The translations under genes were made by a program, and so were the position numbers. From assembly GCA_949825045.1 (NCBI GenBank), contig OX463810.1:34482201-34546200 (forward strand): a DNA stretch of 64,000 bases. The letters are read 5' to 3'. Numbering within the stretch: position 1 is the stretch's first letter; every line of letters starts with the position of its first letter. Source of the DNA: Argyresthia goedartella (lineage: Eukaryota > Arthropoda > Insecta > Lepidoptera > Argyresthiidae). Below, piece by piece: positions 9,297-18,761 of the stretch. The notes beneath the pieces are model-generated. The model did not search any database and was not told the origin of the DNA. It saw only the letters and a program-made list of their open reading frames with translations.

Positions 9297-9509
9297 AAAC
9301 ATAAACATAAACATTTATAAACAGCCACATACATTGTTTCTGGCCCCACACTAGGATACCCTGGGTCGTGGTAACCAGAAACAGCGATATCACACACATA
9401 AAAACATCTAAGAACTGGGGATTATTTTTTCATTACTCCCCGCCGGGGATCGAACCCGGGACCTCTCGCGTGGTAGGCAGAGCCACAACCGCTGCGCCAC
9501 AGAGGTCAT
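9297..9509 (-). mobile_element. SINE family S3, full copy
   Basis: On the minus strand: ATGACCTCTGTGGCGCAGCG (A box), GGTTCGATCCCC (B box), 'ccccagttcttagatgttttt', then a tail CCCAGGGTATCCTAGTGTGG. The tail closely resembles that of S1 (AGGGAATCCTAGTTTGGGG). It ends with A-rich 'ataaacataaac' repeats when read on the plus strand. Confidence 0.75.
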
Positions 9510-9735
9510 CATGCGGTTGCGAGTTCGAGTCCTGTGCTGACCATGCACGAATGAGATGATTATACGGACGTTCTAACGGTGATGGACAATATCGTTAGCA
9601 AACCTTTAATCTCCATAGGTGCGGCGACAGCCTAGCCCCCTGTCACGCAATATTAACTGGCTGAACGTGGTCACAATCGTGCCTCTGCCACCCCGTATGG
9701 GAAGAGGCGTGACGCTGTCTTGTGATGTTGACACA
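9510..9735 (+). mobile_element. SINE S4a body with altered head
   Basis: GAGTTCGAGTCCTGTGCTGACCATG followed by TTATACGGACGTTCTAACGG, 'tgtcacgcaatattaactggctgaacgtggtcacaa' and GTGCCTCTGCCACCCCGTAT. It abuts the S3 head at 9509, so the two elements are back to back. Confidence 0.65.
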
Positions 9736-9819
9736 AAATTGCAAGAATAGGCCATGCTAAAAAATATATAACTACTACTCTTTATTTTATTTTGCGCTAG
9801 TATTTATTCGCACTTCAAT

Positions 9820-10002
9820 AATACTGATTTACACAGCAAAAAAGGATCAACAAATAAGTTTATGTTTTAAGTATTTTTTGTTGTTCTTACATGTTCAACC
9901 TAAAACGAAGGATAAAGGGGGCTTCGCTTCGCTCACCCCCTTTACCCTTCACCTTCGCTACCGCAGAATTTTTTCCTGATATTTGCTGTGCAACTCAGTA
10001 TT
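9820..10002. mobile_element. Fold-back element G1
   Basis: Ends AATACTGATTTACACAGCAA and TTGCTGTGCAACTCAGTATT are near-perfect inverted repeats. The interior has the family core 'cttacatgttcaacctaa', GGCTTCGCTTCGCTCACCCC and 'cttcaccttcgctaccgcag'. The core is shared with G2-G5 but the arms differ. Confidence 0.65.
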
Positions 10003-10314
10003 TTTGATGTGCAGTTTAATATTTTCCTTTATTTTGTGAAATTTTAGGCTATTTTAAGAAAATTATTTTAATATTTCGCGTAATTAAAATATATTTTTTT
10101 AAATAATTTTTAAAAGAGGCTGGTTGTTTTCGATTATACAACTAAAAAACTATACTATCAATATTTGTCAACGTTCCGACTGATATCTGCCTTATCGACT
10201 GGCAGGAAAACTGTTGATACTTGACAGTTTTACAGAACAGCCAACTTAACGAGAGCCGAGAGGACAAGTTAAGAACATTATGTTTTTTACAGATATTTCA
10301 GTAATCCTGTAATA

Positions 10315-10544
10315 CACTGACGAGCAATGAAAAAGTTCCACCCACAAAATGCCGACAAATACCTTAATATCTCCTGAGACATATAACCTTGCTTCATAAC
10401 ACAATATTTACGTTTTTAATTGGTAATATTCTGATGCTCTGTTAAATGTACTTCAATATTGCAGACGGCGTCATTAAGCTAGCCTTTCCCGTTTTGGAGT
10501 AATTTGGTGCTATGTCACTGGAACTTTTTCATTGCTCGTCAGTG
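10315..10544. mobile_element. Tc1/mariner-type MITE, TA target duplication
   Basis: A 230-bp element with perfect terminal inverted repeats of about 25 bases, beginning CACTGACGAGCAATGAAAAA and ending with its complement. It is flanked on both sides by TA. No open frame inside. The terminal CACTG and TA target fit Tc1/mariner mobilisation, but the source transposase is not identified. Confidence 0.85.
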
Positions 10545-10835
10545 TATTTTGAGATGGAAATAACGGGATTTAGTTACACGATTATCTCGAAATGGCTTTC
10601 TCAATTTGGTACCTTTGTTTTTTTACATGGCCCATGGTGTTGAAAAAATTAATCAATCGTTCAAATCAATAGTTCGTTTATGGGACTTTTACAAAGCTAT
10701 CCTTCCCACTTACACTAACTCAATTCGACCGAAAACTATGGAAATTCATTGGTTACACACTAAACTTCAATTTTACTCTAACTGCGTTAGTTATGACGTG
10801 GATTTGAATTACAAAATAAGGGCGCTGATTTATAG
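10545..10835. other. Unannotated stretch with a short open frame
   Basis: A frame from 10606 runs through into the adjacent repeat (to 10929). It has no recognisable domain and its C-terminal part is repeat-derived, so I do not call a gene. Confidence 0.4.
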
Positions 10836-11335
10836 GGTTCCGTACCCGAAGGGTGCCAAACGGGACCCTATTACTAAGCATCCGCTGTCCGTCCGTCCGT
10901 CCGTCTGTTACCAGGCTGTATCACATTAACCGTGATAGTTAGACAGTTGAATTTTTTACAGATGATGTATTTCTGTTGCCGCTTTTACAAAAAATACTAA
11001 AAAAAAGACTAAAATGAATATTTAAGGGCCATACAACAAAATTTTTTTTTTTCTCGTATTTGCTCGATATTGATAACGGCAACAGGTTGACGCTTGAAAT
11101 ATTCACAGAATTTTAGTTATATATTCACTTTAAAAATAAATAAATAAATTAATAGATTCACTTTATTCACTATATTCACTTTAAAAATAAATAAATAAAT
11201 TAAAATAAAACAAATATTTAGGGGGGCTCCCATACAACAAACGTGATTTTTTGCCATTTTAATAGATAATGGTATCTTTCCGCTTCCTTGTGACCCTTCG
11301 TGCGCGAGTTCGACTCGCACTTGGCTGGTTTTTAT
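10836..11335 (+). mobile_element. GGTTCCGTACC-type repeat (family R), full copy
   Basis: Starts TTTATAGGGTTCCGTACCCG, continues with GGGACCCTATTACTAAG and (GTCC)n microsatellite, and ends with 'gcgcgagttcgactcgcacttggctggttttt'. Similar copies lie at 13273, 31863, 47110, 51028, 57444 and 62467. A 37-bp A-rich unit is duplicated inside (11119-11155 and 11171-11207). Non-coding; class not determined. Confidence 0.7.
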
Positions 11336-11699
11336 TTTAAATCATTCGTGATGATTCACCGTAGACATTAATCAAACCTAATACGGCCACTCCTACTCAA
11401 GAAATTAAGTTATACACCTTCTAATAGTTTAATAAATGATCCATTGATACAAGTATCATCTCAATCAACATTTGCTATGGCCTTGGCCTAATTAAGTATA
11501 GTTGTTCTGTTTATGGATTGCGTTAGGTTTGCTTTTTAAATAAACAATAATGTGATTTACTATTTCTTCTCATTGTGTTGGAATAAATTAGAAGTAGGTA
11601 TAATAGGGAGGATGTGCTTTGCTGAGGATATAAGACTATAATAACAGAGACGGAATGAGAAAAAAGCTTCCTATGCCAATTTAGAAAGGGAAATATTAA
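11336..11699. other. Unannotated stretch
   Basis: AT-rich with short open frames only, none recognisable. Confidence 0.4.
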
Positions 11700-11875
11700 A
11701 CTGCACATCAATAATACCGATTTGCACGGCAAATATAGTGATTTTTACAGCAAATATCAGGGCAAAATACTGCGGTAGCTTAGAAGCAGGTTAAAGGCGG
11801 TGAGCGAAGCGAAGCCCCTTTGTCGTTCGTATTAGGTTGAACATGTAAGAACAATAAAAATACTAAAATATAAAT
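11700..11875 (-). mobile_element. Fold-back element G2
   Basis: Inverted copy of the G core: 'ctgcggtagcttagaagcagg', GGTGAGCGAAGCGAAGCCCC and 'aggttgaacatgtaagaaca'. The left flank 'aataataccgatttgcacgg' resembles the arm of G1. Confidence 0.6.
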
Positions 11876-12730
11876 AGTTATTTGTGTCACAAGGGGGCAA
11901 AATGATGTATTTACGGCGAGGGCGGTACATTGAATCCAGAGTGAAGGGAAGGATTCTGAGCGTAACGAAGGATTCAAGCGTTAACGCCCATGACGAAAAT
12001 AATTTTGCTCCTGTGTGACACATACAATACAACTTTTCACACCGACTATGACGAAAATTTAAATTATTGCTCTAAAAAAATTAAATAACTGTACTTTGAA
12101 TTATACTTTCACCACTTTTAAAGTAATAGAACAACGTAAACAAAACTTTTTTTTATAATGGCGGATTGTGAAGGATTAGGCAAAGGTCACCAAAGAGAAA
12201 ATATTCCTGTGTACTTTTACTAATGTGTAAAAATAATCGAATCCAATATCACAATGATTTCGGATATCAATATTCATTATATCACAATAACAGTCATCGA
12301 TAGCTTAGATTTCAGTAAAACAAATAATTTATTGTGACATTTTTTTAAATATTACGAAAAGTTCACAAATTTTGATATAACGTTGTTAAAGTTAAAACTT
12401 GAACCATGTTCGTTTTTAATCGACTACGTCATCGTTGTCGATTGTAATGTTATTTCATAATTACATTCTATTATTTTAATCTGTGTTCAATAGGTACATT
12501 GCGTAAATGCTGCATGCCAATGAATAAATTAAAAAAGTAGCTTGAACAGAAAAGTAGCATTTTGCTCCCTCTCGTCGTGGAGCAAAACTTACTTTTCCGA
12601 ATGAAAGGTGTGAAAAAGTGTTTTGCTGATCCTTTTGTGCTGTGAAAGCACTTCTAGCCATTTAGAAATAACATGCAACTCTCAACGGACGGTATTTCGA
12701 AAACTATGCAGCTTTGACAACGCGGACATT
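11876..12730. other. Unannotated AT-rich stretch
   Basis: No recognised gene. Short frames around 11780-12032 partly overlap the preceding repeat and have no motif. Confidence 0.4.
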
Positions 12731-12816
12731 TAGGCTTATAAGAGGCATCTTAGGCAGGTCTGCCTAAGATGCCTCTTATAAGCCTATTATTGATGCACCC
12801 TGTATATACAGGGTGC
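12731..12816. repeat. Two adjacent perfect palindromes
   Basis: The first is 12731-12786: 27-bp perfect arms (TAGGCTTATAAGAGGCATCT...) around a 2-base centre GT. The second, 12795-12816, is a perfect 22-bp palindrome with arms GCACCCTGTAT. The second reads outwards as ACAGGGTGCGTC. Together they could be the joined ends of a fold-back transposon. Confidence 0.85.
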
Positions 12817-12855
12817 GTCAAGTAACACGTCATAGGGATCCAGGGGCGGGTAATC

Positions 12856-12925
12856 TTGTAATTTACGATTTCTTTATTACGCTACACATAACGTCAAATA
12901 AATAATGTACAAAGGCGAGCTTCTA
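12856..12925 (-). mobile_element. LINE A-type 3' tail fragment
   Basis: On the minus strand: AAGCTCGCCTTTGTAC, then AATAAAGAAATCGTAAATTA, the terminal microsatellite type of LINE A. The upstream stem-loop is cut off. Confidence 0.6.
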
Positions 12926-13194
12926 AAGTTGAGGTGCTTTACGAACCGTGAGAACAAACGTATCAACCCAGATAATAATCTCAATATTCCAAATACCTCT
13001 GCAACTAAATCCGTATTCTCTAATCAGCGGCACTCGTATTGCCATTAATCTCTTCCCGTGCGCAGGCGCAAGGCCGACCAGCTCACGCGCACTTGTTTGC
13101 GTCCGAGATTGTTTGGACACATCACACTGTTGGCGCGGCCCGCTTAGGCAGGCTCGTACCGTAACTTGTGGGGTCATGGTATACCATGGTATAG

Positions 13195-13265
13195 TCACGG
13201 ATTTTTCCGATGGGAGTGGCAGAGGCGCAATTGTGACCACATTCAGTCAGTTCATTCAATTCTTG
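13195..13265 (-). mobile_element. SINE S4a 3' fragment
   Basis: Carries the minus-strand S4a end: 'gtgggagtggcagaggcgcaattgtg' next to 'cattcagtcagttcattcaattc'. It directly adjoins the family R repeat at 13273. Confidence 0.5.
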
Positions 13266-13272
13266 ATCTTTT

Positions 13273-13430
13273 AGGGTTCCGTACCCGAAGAGTGTCAAGC
13301 GGGACAGCATTACTAATACTTGTCTGTCTGTCTGTTTGTCCGTCAGCGGACTGTATTTGATAAACTGTAATAGGTTGTTGAAAGTTACACATGTTGAATT
13401 GTTATTTCTGTAGCCGCTACAGCTTTTGAT
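13273..13430 (+). mobile_element. Family R repeat, 5' part
   Basis: TTAGGGTTCCGTACCCGAAG, 'gcgggacagcattactaatac' and (GTCT)n, then diverges. The 3' end with the 'cgcacttggc' motif is absent. Confidence 0.65.
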
Positions 13431-13477
13431 GGACTACTACACTAATAGAGGATTTTATAAAGGCTTGTGTTTAAACG

Positions 13478-13795
13478 ATTACCAAAAACGCACCTATTTT
13501 ACCACCAATAAATTCGAAATGGCTGCCAGAATGGATAAATTTCCACCAAATTGTGTTGGATAAATGATCACCAAACTTCTTTTTATGTTTTGTGTGCTTA
13601 AGTTTATGTTTTAAGTATTTTTTGTTGTTCTTACATGTTCAACCTAACACGAAGGATAAAGAGGGCTTCGCTTCGCTCACCCCCTTTACCCTTCACCTAA
13701 GCTACCGCAGTATTTTGACCTGATATTTTTTGCAACTTTTGGTGTTCATTTATCCATTTTGGGTAGGAAAAAAATATTTTGGTGATCATTATATT
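13478..13795. mobile_element. Fold-back element G3
   Basis: Ends 'aacgattaccaaaaa' and 'attttggtgatcatt' are inverted. An inner stem pairs GGATAAATGATCACCAAA with TTTGGTGTTCATTTATCC. The core is GGCTTCGCTTCGCTCACCCC and 'cttcacctaagctaccgcag'. A close relative lies at 46345-46680. Confidence 0.7.
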
Positions 13796-13844
13796 TGTTG
13801 CCTTATAAATACAAGAAACGAGTTCCGAGAAAAACAGCTTCTCA

Positions 13845-14085
13845 CACAGGAGATGCAGGTTCGATTCCTGACCATGTACCAATGAGATAAATAATTTATC
13901 TTAAGTACATTATACGGACGTTCTAACGGTGATGGAAAACATCGCGAGGAAACCTTCATTACTCCATTGCTGCGGCGATGGGTTAGCCCCCTGTCACGCA
14001 AAATGGAGTATTGAATAACGGGCTCAAAGTGGGCACAATTGTTCCTCTGCCACCCCGAATGGGAAAAGCCGTGACGCTATGTTGA
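13845..14085 (+). mobile_element. SINE family S4a, full copy
   Basis: Head CTTCTCACACAGGAGATGCA with B box GGTTCGATTCC, CATGTACCAATGAGATAA, then body ACGGACGTTCTAACGGTGAT, 'catcgcgaggaaaccttcattactcc', 'tgtcacgcaaaatgga' and GTTCCTCTGCCACCCCGAAT. Matches 59185-59462 on the other strand. Confidence 0.75.
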
Positions 14086-14289
14086 GAAACGAGTTTTAAT
14101 ATTCCTGCCCCTGCTTATTACCAATATATACGATAATTTCGCATCATCTATAAATCATGTCGATGGCGCAATTGGTCTGGCGTCGGTTTCCTTATCTGTA
14201 GGATAGAATGGGTGCCTAGGTTAAAAATCTAGTTCAGACATGAACTTTTTTGTTTTTGTTTTTTTGTTTTTTGTTTTAATGGTGTCTTG

Positions 14290-14345
14290 TACGATGGTAG
14301 CTAACGAACCCTTCGTGGGCGAGTCCCACCCGCACTTGACCATTT
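14290..14345 (+). mobile_element. Family R repeat, 3' end
   Basis: 'cgaacccttcgtgggcgagt' followed by 'cgcacttgaccatttt', the end motif of the R family. Only this end is present. Confidence 0.5.
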
Positions 14346-14875
14346 TATCGTGACAGGCTAGCCAATAGAATAGAATAGAATTTGATAAAGGCCAAAGCTC
14401 TGTTTCAATGTTTGTTTTATTTCTCATACCCTTTGCTTATTACGATGTGTACAGAAGTGATCTAAAATACTGTAATTTTTTTGGGGATGAAAAAAGGAGT
14501 GAATATTATAAGAGTTGAGCAAATGACTAAGAATAGCGAAATTACGGGAATTGTGCGAAAACCATACTGAATTACGCGAAAAAATTACTGAATGTTTAAG
14601 CCGGCGCTAATTAGCTAAATAAAGACTGTCTTTTAGGTGAAGGATAAACGGGATGCCCGAAGCAATTTTTCAGATTTCTAGCAATGTCTCAGGCGAAATC
14701 AGTATTTTGGTCAATCAAAAACTGCAAGCACGGTCATAGTTTTACTACCCATTGATTTATAACCGTGCCAAACGCAGGAATAACCAGATGTAACTCTCAA
14801 GGGCCGCACCCATGGAGAACCTATTTGCACACACCTCCTTTGATTTCAAGTTCTAAATCTAAATTGTGCAAATCA
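14346..14875. other. Unannotated stretch downstream of LINE A
   Basis: No gene recognised. It flanks the 3' end of LINE A. A target-site duplication could not be fixed because the LINE's 5' breakpoint is uncertain. Confidence 0.4.
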
Positions 14876-17345
14876 TTTCGTAATTTTCGTAATTTCTTTA
14901 TTGTACTAAACAAAACAGACATACAGATAACTTATGATAGAAAAAACATGTACAAAGGCGAGCTTATCTCTAAAAAGAGATTTCTTCCAGCAAACCATGT
15001 TGGATAGGAGACGGAGATGATAGGTAAGGGAAAGAATTGCGCGTACAATTAAGACTATATTCTAATATAATACATATTACACATACATAAAACCCTATTG
15101 ATAAGAAATATAGACTACATACACAGTTACATAAATACAGCATATCAATAAATATCTTACAAATATACTAATACTAATACATTATATAGCTAAATAGAAA
15201 GTGAAAGATAGTGCTTCTTTAGTCGGTTCTTAAAGATATTCAGTGATGGACTGTCCCTGATGGTGCAGGGAAGTTCATTCCACAGCCGTATAGCGCGGAT
15301 TCTAAACCCGTGCTCGAAGGCTGCAGTGGAGCGTTGTGGGGCTTTAAGCATAGTAGCCATGTGAGTTCTCCGAGGCCTGCATGAAGAAAGAAATTCGAAG
15401 CGATCACGCAGGATGTTAGGGTACCGAGGGTTCCACAAAATATTGTAGAGCAGGCATAGGATATGAGAGTCCCGTCGAAGACGAATCGGAAGCCAATTCA
15501 ACTCCCTGCGATGTTGAGAAACGTGATCATATTTTCGCAGACCGAAGATGAACCGAATCCCGAGGTTTTGAAGTCGTTCGAGTTTGTTCAGTTGCTCTTC
15601 ATTTGCGCTTACCCAGCAAACATCAGCATAGTCAATGAGGGGAAGTAAAAGAGACTGGGCGAGAATAATTTTGGTCTGACGAGGAAGAAAGTTCTGAAGT
15701 CTCCTGAGAGAGTGAAAGGTAGCGTAAACTCGCCTGCTGACCTCGCTGATATGCGTTGACCAGTTTAACTGGTTATCGAAAACAACACCCAGGTTTTTCG
15801 CTGTGTCGCTATACATGATTACGGTACCGTTATAAGATACAGGAGGGACAGACTGTTGCTTCAACAAACATAGTGAGTGTCTGGTACCTATAATCATGGC
15901 CTGGGACTTGTTTGGGTTAACCAGTAGCCCAAATGACGAGGCCCATCCTCTAATACCCTCTAAGTCAGCGTTTAACGCCTCCACAGCGGAGTTTACATCA
16001 TCGGGAGAGAAGTGGCGATAGATTTGTAAGTCATCCGCGTAAAGATGATAAGAAGATGAGAGGGCATCGGAGATGGAGTTAATAAATATAGAAAATAGAA
16101 GAGGAGAGAGAATGCCACCTTGGGGGACACCGGAGGTGAGGTCACACCAATCCGTGCAAGTCGTCTCCGATTTGATACGCTGTTTACGGTCACGAAGGTA
16201 TGAGTCGAACCAGCTGATAGAATGGGAAGAGAGATTAAGAGATTTGAGAAGTTCAACGAGAATGTCAAAGTCAACACAGTTAAAGGCACTGCTGAAGTCG
16301 AGCAGGGTAAGCAACGAAAGCTGCTTCTGATCCATGGCAACCTGAATATCATCCGTCACTTTAAGTAGAGCCGTAACTGTGCTGTGACCCGGTCTGAAGC
16401 CTGATTGAAAAGGATTTAATAGGTTGTTAGAGGATAGATATTGGGAGAACTGGGTATGGACAATGGATTCGAGGACTTTTGATAGGATCGGCAAGATGGA
16501 AATCGGGCGATATTCTTTGAAGCAGGTGGGATTGGATGATTTAGGGAGAGGGATAACTAGTGCATGTTTCCAAGCAGTAGGGAAGGAGCAGTTTGAAAGG
16601 GAAAAATTTAAAATGTGCGTTATGGGCGGAAGCAGGTCATCTAGGATAGTGAAGATCATTTTTAGGCAGATGTTGTCATGTCCGACTGCTTTGGAGCTAA
16701 TCGCCAACAATGCCCTTTTAACTGTGTCAACTCCGACATATCTCATGTTGAAGGGAGTGGTGTTGGGAAGTGACCTAGAACGCAGGCTCCGAAGAGTGGC
16801 TTGCTTGACGGTAGAGTCCATCACAACGGGCGGTGCGGAGAGAAATTGATTAAGAGCGTTGAGATCGACATTACCTGAATGCGTGTCCTGGGCCTGGGAC
16901 TTGCCAATACCAAGTGTCCTGAGAAATTTCCACACCTGAGCAGGAGTGTACCTTTCGATACACTCAAAGATGTGGCGGCGTTTGGCGTCGCGACAGAGAC
17001 GATTGCAACGATTTCGAAGCGATTTGTAGGTGAGAAAATTGTCATCTGTCGGATCCTTTTTGTACCTGCACTTAGCCCGATCTCTCTTGGTCATAAGTCG
17101 CTTGATATCATCGTTTAGCCAGGGAGCAGGCAGGTGCTTCACTCTAACTTTTTTAATGGGAGCATTTTTGTCATAAAGTCCCAGGACAATTGTATTGAAG
17201 CTGTGAATTTTGTCATCAACGCTCTCGCTCAAGATGACAGGGGACCAATTGACCACTGACTGAAATTGGTCTGACCTAAACGGAGTTTCGATATCCGATT
17301 CTTGTTGTGGTAAATCAACATTTTGAATGTATTGCAGTGCAGGAT
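14876..17345 (-). mobile_element. 5'-truncated LINE (LINE A), Jockey/CR1 group
   Basis: A non-LTR retrotransposon read on the minus strand: reverse transcriptase frame (15190-17256, open further upstream to about 17358), a 3' UTR of about 300 bases, the stem-loop GGTTTGCTGGAAGAAATCTC with loop TTTT (about 14965-15000), AATAAA (about 14903), and a terminal repeat of 'attacgaa' units instead of a long poly(A). ORF1 and the endonuclease domain are missing, so the copy is 5'-truncated and dead on arrival, but the remaining frame has no stop, suggesting a recent insertion. Six or more shorter copies of its 3' end lie in this window. Confidence 0.85.
15190..17256 (-). CDS. LINE A reverse transcriptase (partial ORF2)
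   Basis: Encodes the reverse transcriptase and C-terminal part of a non-LTR retrotransposon ORF2; the enzyme copies element RNA at the nicked target. The frame gives 688 residues, and the codon at the nominal start is GTG. The frame continues upstream for about 34 more codons to a stop near 17359, so this is a truncation, not a true start. Residues 1-120 are the linker after the missing endonuclease. RT motifs: 'KSSNPTCFKEYRPISILPILSK' region (240-260), first catalytic aspartate in LTLLDFSSAF (D320), SGVPQGGILSPLLF (375-388), and catalytic YADD (406-409). The usual AFD is AFN here. The C-terminal part carries 'SLLLPLIDYADVCW'-type sequence typical of CR1/Jockey-like ORF2 ends. Clade within the group not determined. 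Confidence 0.85.
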   Translation of the reverse strand: MVNWSPVILSESVDDKIHSFNTIVLGLYDKNAPIKKVRVKHLPAPWLNDDIKRLMTKRDRAKCRYKKDPTDDNFLTYKSLRNRCNRLCRDAKRRHIFECIERYTPAQVWKFLRTLGIGKSQAQDTHSGNVDLNALNQFLSAPPVVMDSTVKQATLRSLRSRSLPNTTPFNMRYVGVDTVKRALLAISSKAVGHDNICLKMIFTILDDLLPPITHILNFSLSNCSFPTAWKHALVIPLPKSSNPTCFKEYRPISILPILSKVLESIVHTQFSQYLSSNNLLNPFQSGFRPGHSTVTALLKVTDDIQVAMDQKQLSLLTLLDFSSAFNCVDFDILVELLKSLNLSSHSISWFDSYLRDRKQRIKSETTCTDWCDLTSGVPQGGILSPLLFSIFINSISDALSSSYHLYADDLQIYRHFSPDDVNSAVEALNADLEGIRGWASSFGLLVNPNKSQAMIIGTRHSLCLLKQQSVPPVSYNGTVIMYSDTAKNLGVVFDNQLNWSTHISEVSRRVYATFHSLRRLQNFLPRQTKIILAQSLLLPLIDYADVCWVSANEEQLNKLERLQNLGIRFIFGLRKYDHVSQHRRELNWLPIRLRRDSHILCLLYNILWNPRYPNILRDRFEFLSSCRPRRTHMATMLKAPQRSTAAFEHGFRIRAIRLWNELPCTIRDSPSLNIFKNRLKKHYLSLSI

Positions 17346-17491
17346 ACGCTAGTTGGCGCTATACAGAAAATGCCCGCCCCGCAGTGCGTCTATGTGGACT
17401 GAGGATGGTGAGGATTTGAGTATCAAGTTTAAGTATGTAAGTATTTTGTTAATATGTATATTATACTTTGATATATGTAAGTAGTTAATAT
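17346..17491. other. Junction with short AT-rich direct repeats
   Basis: Contains units of a roughly 35-bp sequence (TATACTTTGATATATGTAAG) at 17461-17489. A further unit lies at 17849-17877 beyond the fold-back element. Confidence 0.5.
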
Positions 17492-17844
17492 ACAAGGTGA
17501 CATTTAATTAGCTGACCATATTTTGGGGAATGATAGTACCCATTTTTTTTTTTTTTTTATGTTTTTTTCCCCACCCGTTTTTTTTCCCCCACCGGGGATA
17601 AAACCCCACCCGGGTTTTATCACCCACCATTATTATGAACAACTTTCTCCAAGAAACATATGTTCGTTAACGAAATTAATTTTTGGGTCTCCCATAGTAA
17701 CTTGTAAACAGCTGACCGGGTCAATGTACTGAGGGACGAAAAATATTTTTCATTTGCGACCATATGTTTCTTTGGGAAAGTTGTTCATAATGATCGGTGC
17801 TTTCAATCACCAAAATATGGTCAGCTAATTAAATGTCACCTTGT
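17492..17844. mobile_element. Fold-back element with about 33-bp inverted ends
   Basis: Starts ACAAGGTGACATTTAATTAG and ends with its complement CTAATTAAATGTCACCTTGT; pairing extends through GCTGACCATATTTTGG. The interior has two further inverted stretches. A degraded relative lies at 61801-61990. No coding frame. Confidence 0.8.
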
Positions 17845-17877
17845 TTATATTATACTTTGATATATGTAAGTATTAAT

Positions 17878-18198
17878 AGTAGTTTATGTGACTGATACTT
17901 TGATGTGTTCAGGAACCGCATGTTCGACCGGCATGGTGGCATTGATAATTGCTCTGCTCTTGTTTAGCTTGTTCAGTAGTATCAACTTCACAGACAAACT
18001 AGTGGCGGCCCACAGGCGGGCGTCGGCTTTCGAAATTTGAATGTCATAATATTTCGAAATATTCATACATTATGGTCATAATGTATCAATATTCAGATAA
18101 GAAATGAGTTTTTACCAAGTCGTAAAGTATTATGCTGGTCGTAACTTGCTGTTTTTGGACGCAGTAAAGGGGGTTTATGATACGTGTGAAGATAAAAA
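17878..18198 (+). mobile_element. Family M element (copy B)
   Basis: Lacks most of the left module ('gtttatgtgactgatac' joins directly to 'tttgatgtgttcaggaacc') but keeps the centre ATACATTATGGTCATAATGT and the right end 'gatacgtgtgaagataaa'. Confidence 0.6.
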
Positions 18199-18209
18199 TA
18201 TATTATATT

Positions 18210-18400
18210 ACTCTTTTTATATGTTAGTAGGTTACTTAATTTATTGTGCACCAGACTGCCTTTACTAGCAATAGACTGTCCTATCCTGCCTAGGTTTGCT
18301 AGAAGAAATCTCTTTTTAGAGCTAGCTCGCCTTTGCGCATAAGTGTAAATGTATTTTTAAACATTACTTACCGTGCAATAAAGTATATTTATATTGGTAT
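18210..18400 (+). mobile_element. LINE A-type 3' tail
   Basis: TAGGTTTGCTAGAAGAAATC, loop TTTT, a modified stem AGAGCT, GCTCGCCTTTGCGCATAAG, then a GCAATAAAGTATATTTATAT end. Same 3' UTR as LINE A, heavily 5'-truncated. Confidence 0.7.
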
Positions 18401-18760
18401 TGATATGACAGGACGTTCTTAGGGAAGTTTACTGCTACGTTTAGCTTTCCCCCTATCAAGCAAAATAGTCTATTCAATAACTAACTTAACATAAAGACAA
18501 CTGCGCTTCTTTCGCCCGGTCGATAGCAGATGTAGGAAAAAACGCTATTTGTTTATTTAAAGCAATTCCTTTTGGTGATAAAAGGTTGCTGATTGGCCGT
18601 AATCAGAGAGTACAGAGTCACCAAATCACCTGTGCAGGTGGGCAACATTCAAACTAAGGCTCGTCATCCGCCATTTCGAAAACATGATTCTGCTCTCTGT
18701 TTCTGTCTAGTGAGTGCTCCCGTGTGTTTTGTTTGATTTAATTGTGAAAAATGCAAATAA
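18401..18760. other. Unannotated stretch, possible transposon 5' region
   Basis: No recognised repeat. It leads directly into the ATG of the transposase-like remnant and could be its 5' untranslated part. Confidence 0.3.
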
Positions 18761-18761
18761 A

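Noticed and set aside
16424..16849. Plus-strand frame inside LINE A
   Set aside because: Antisense shadow of the reverse transcriptase frame.
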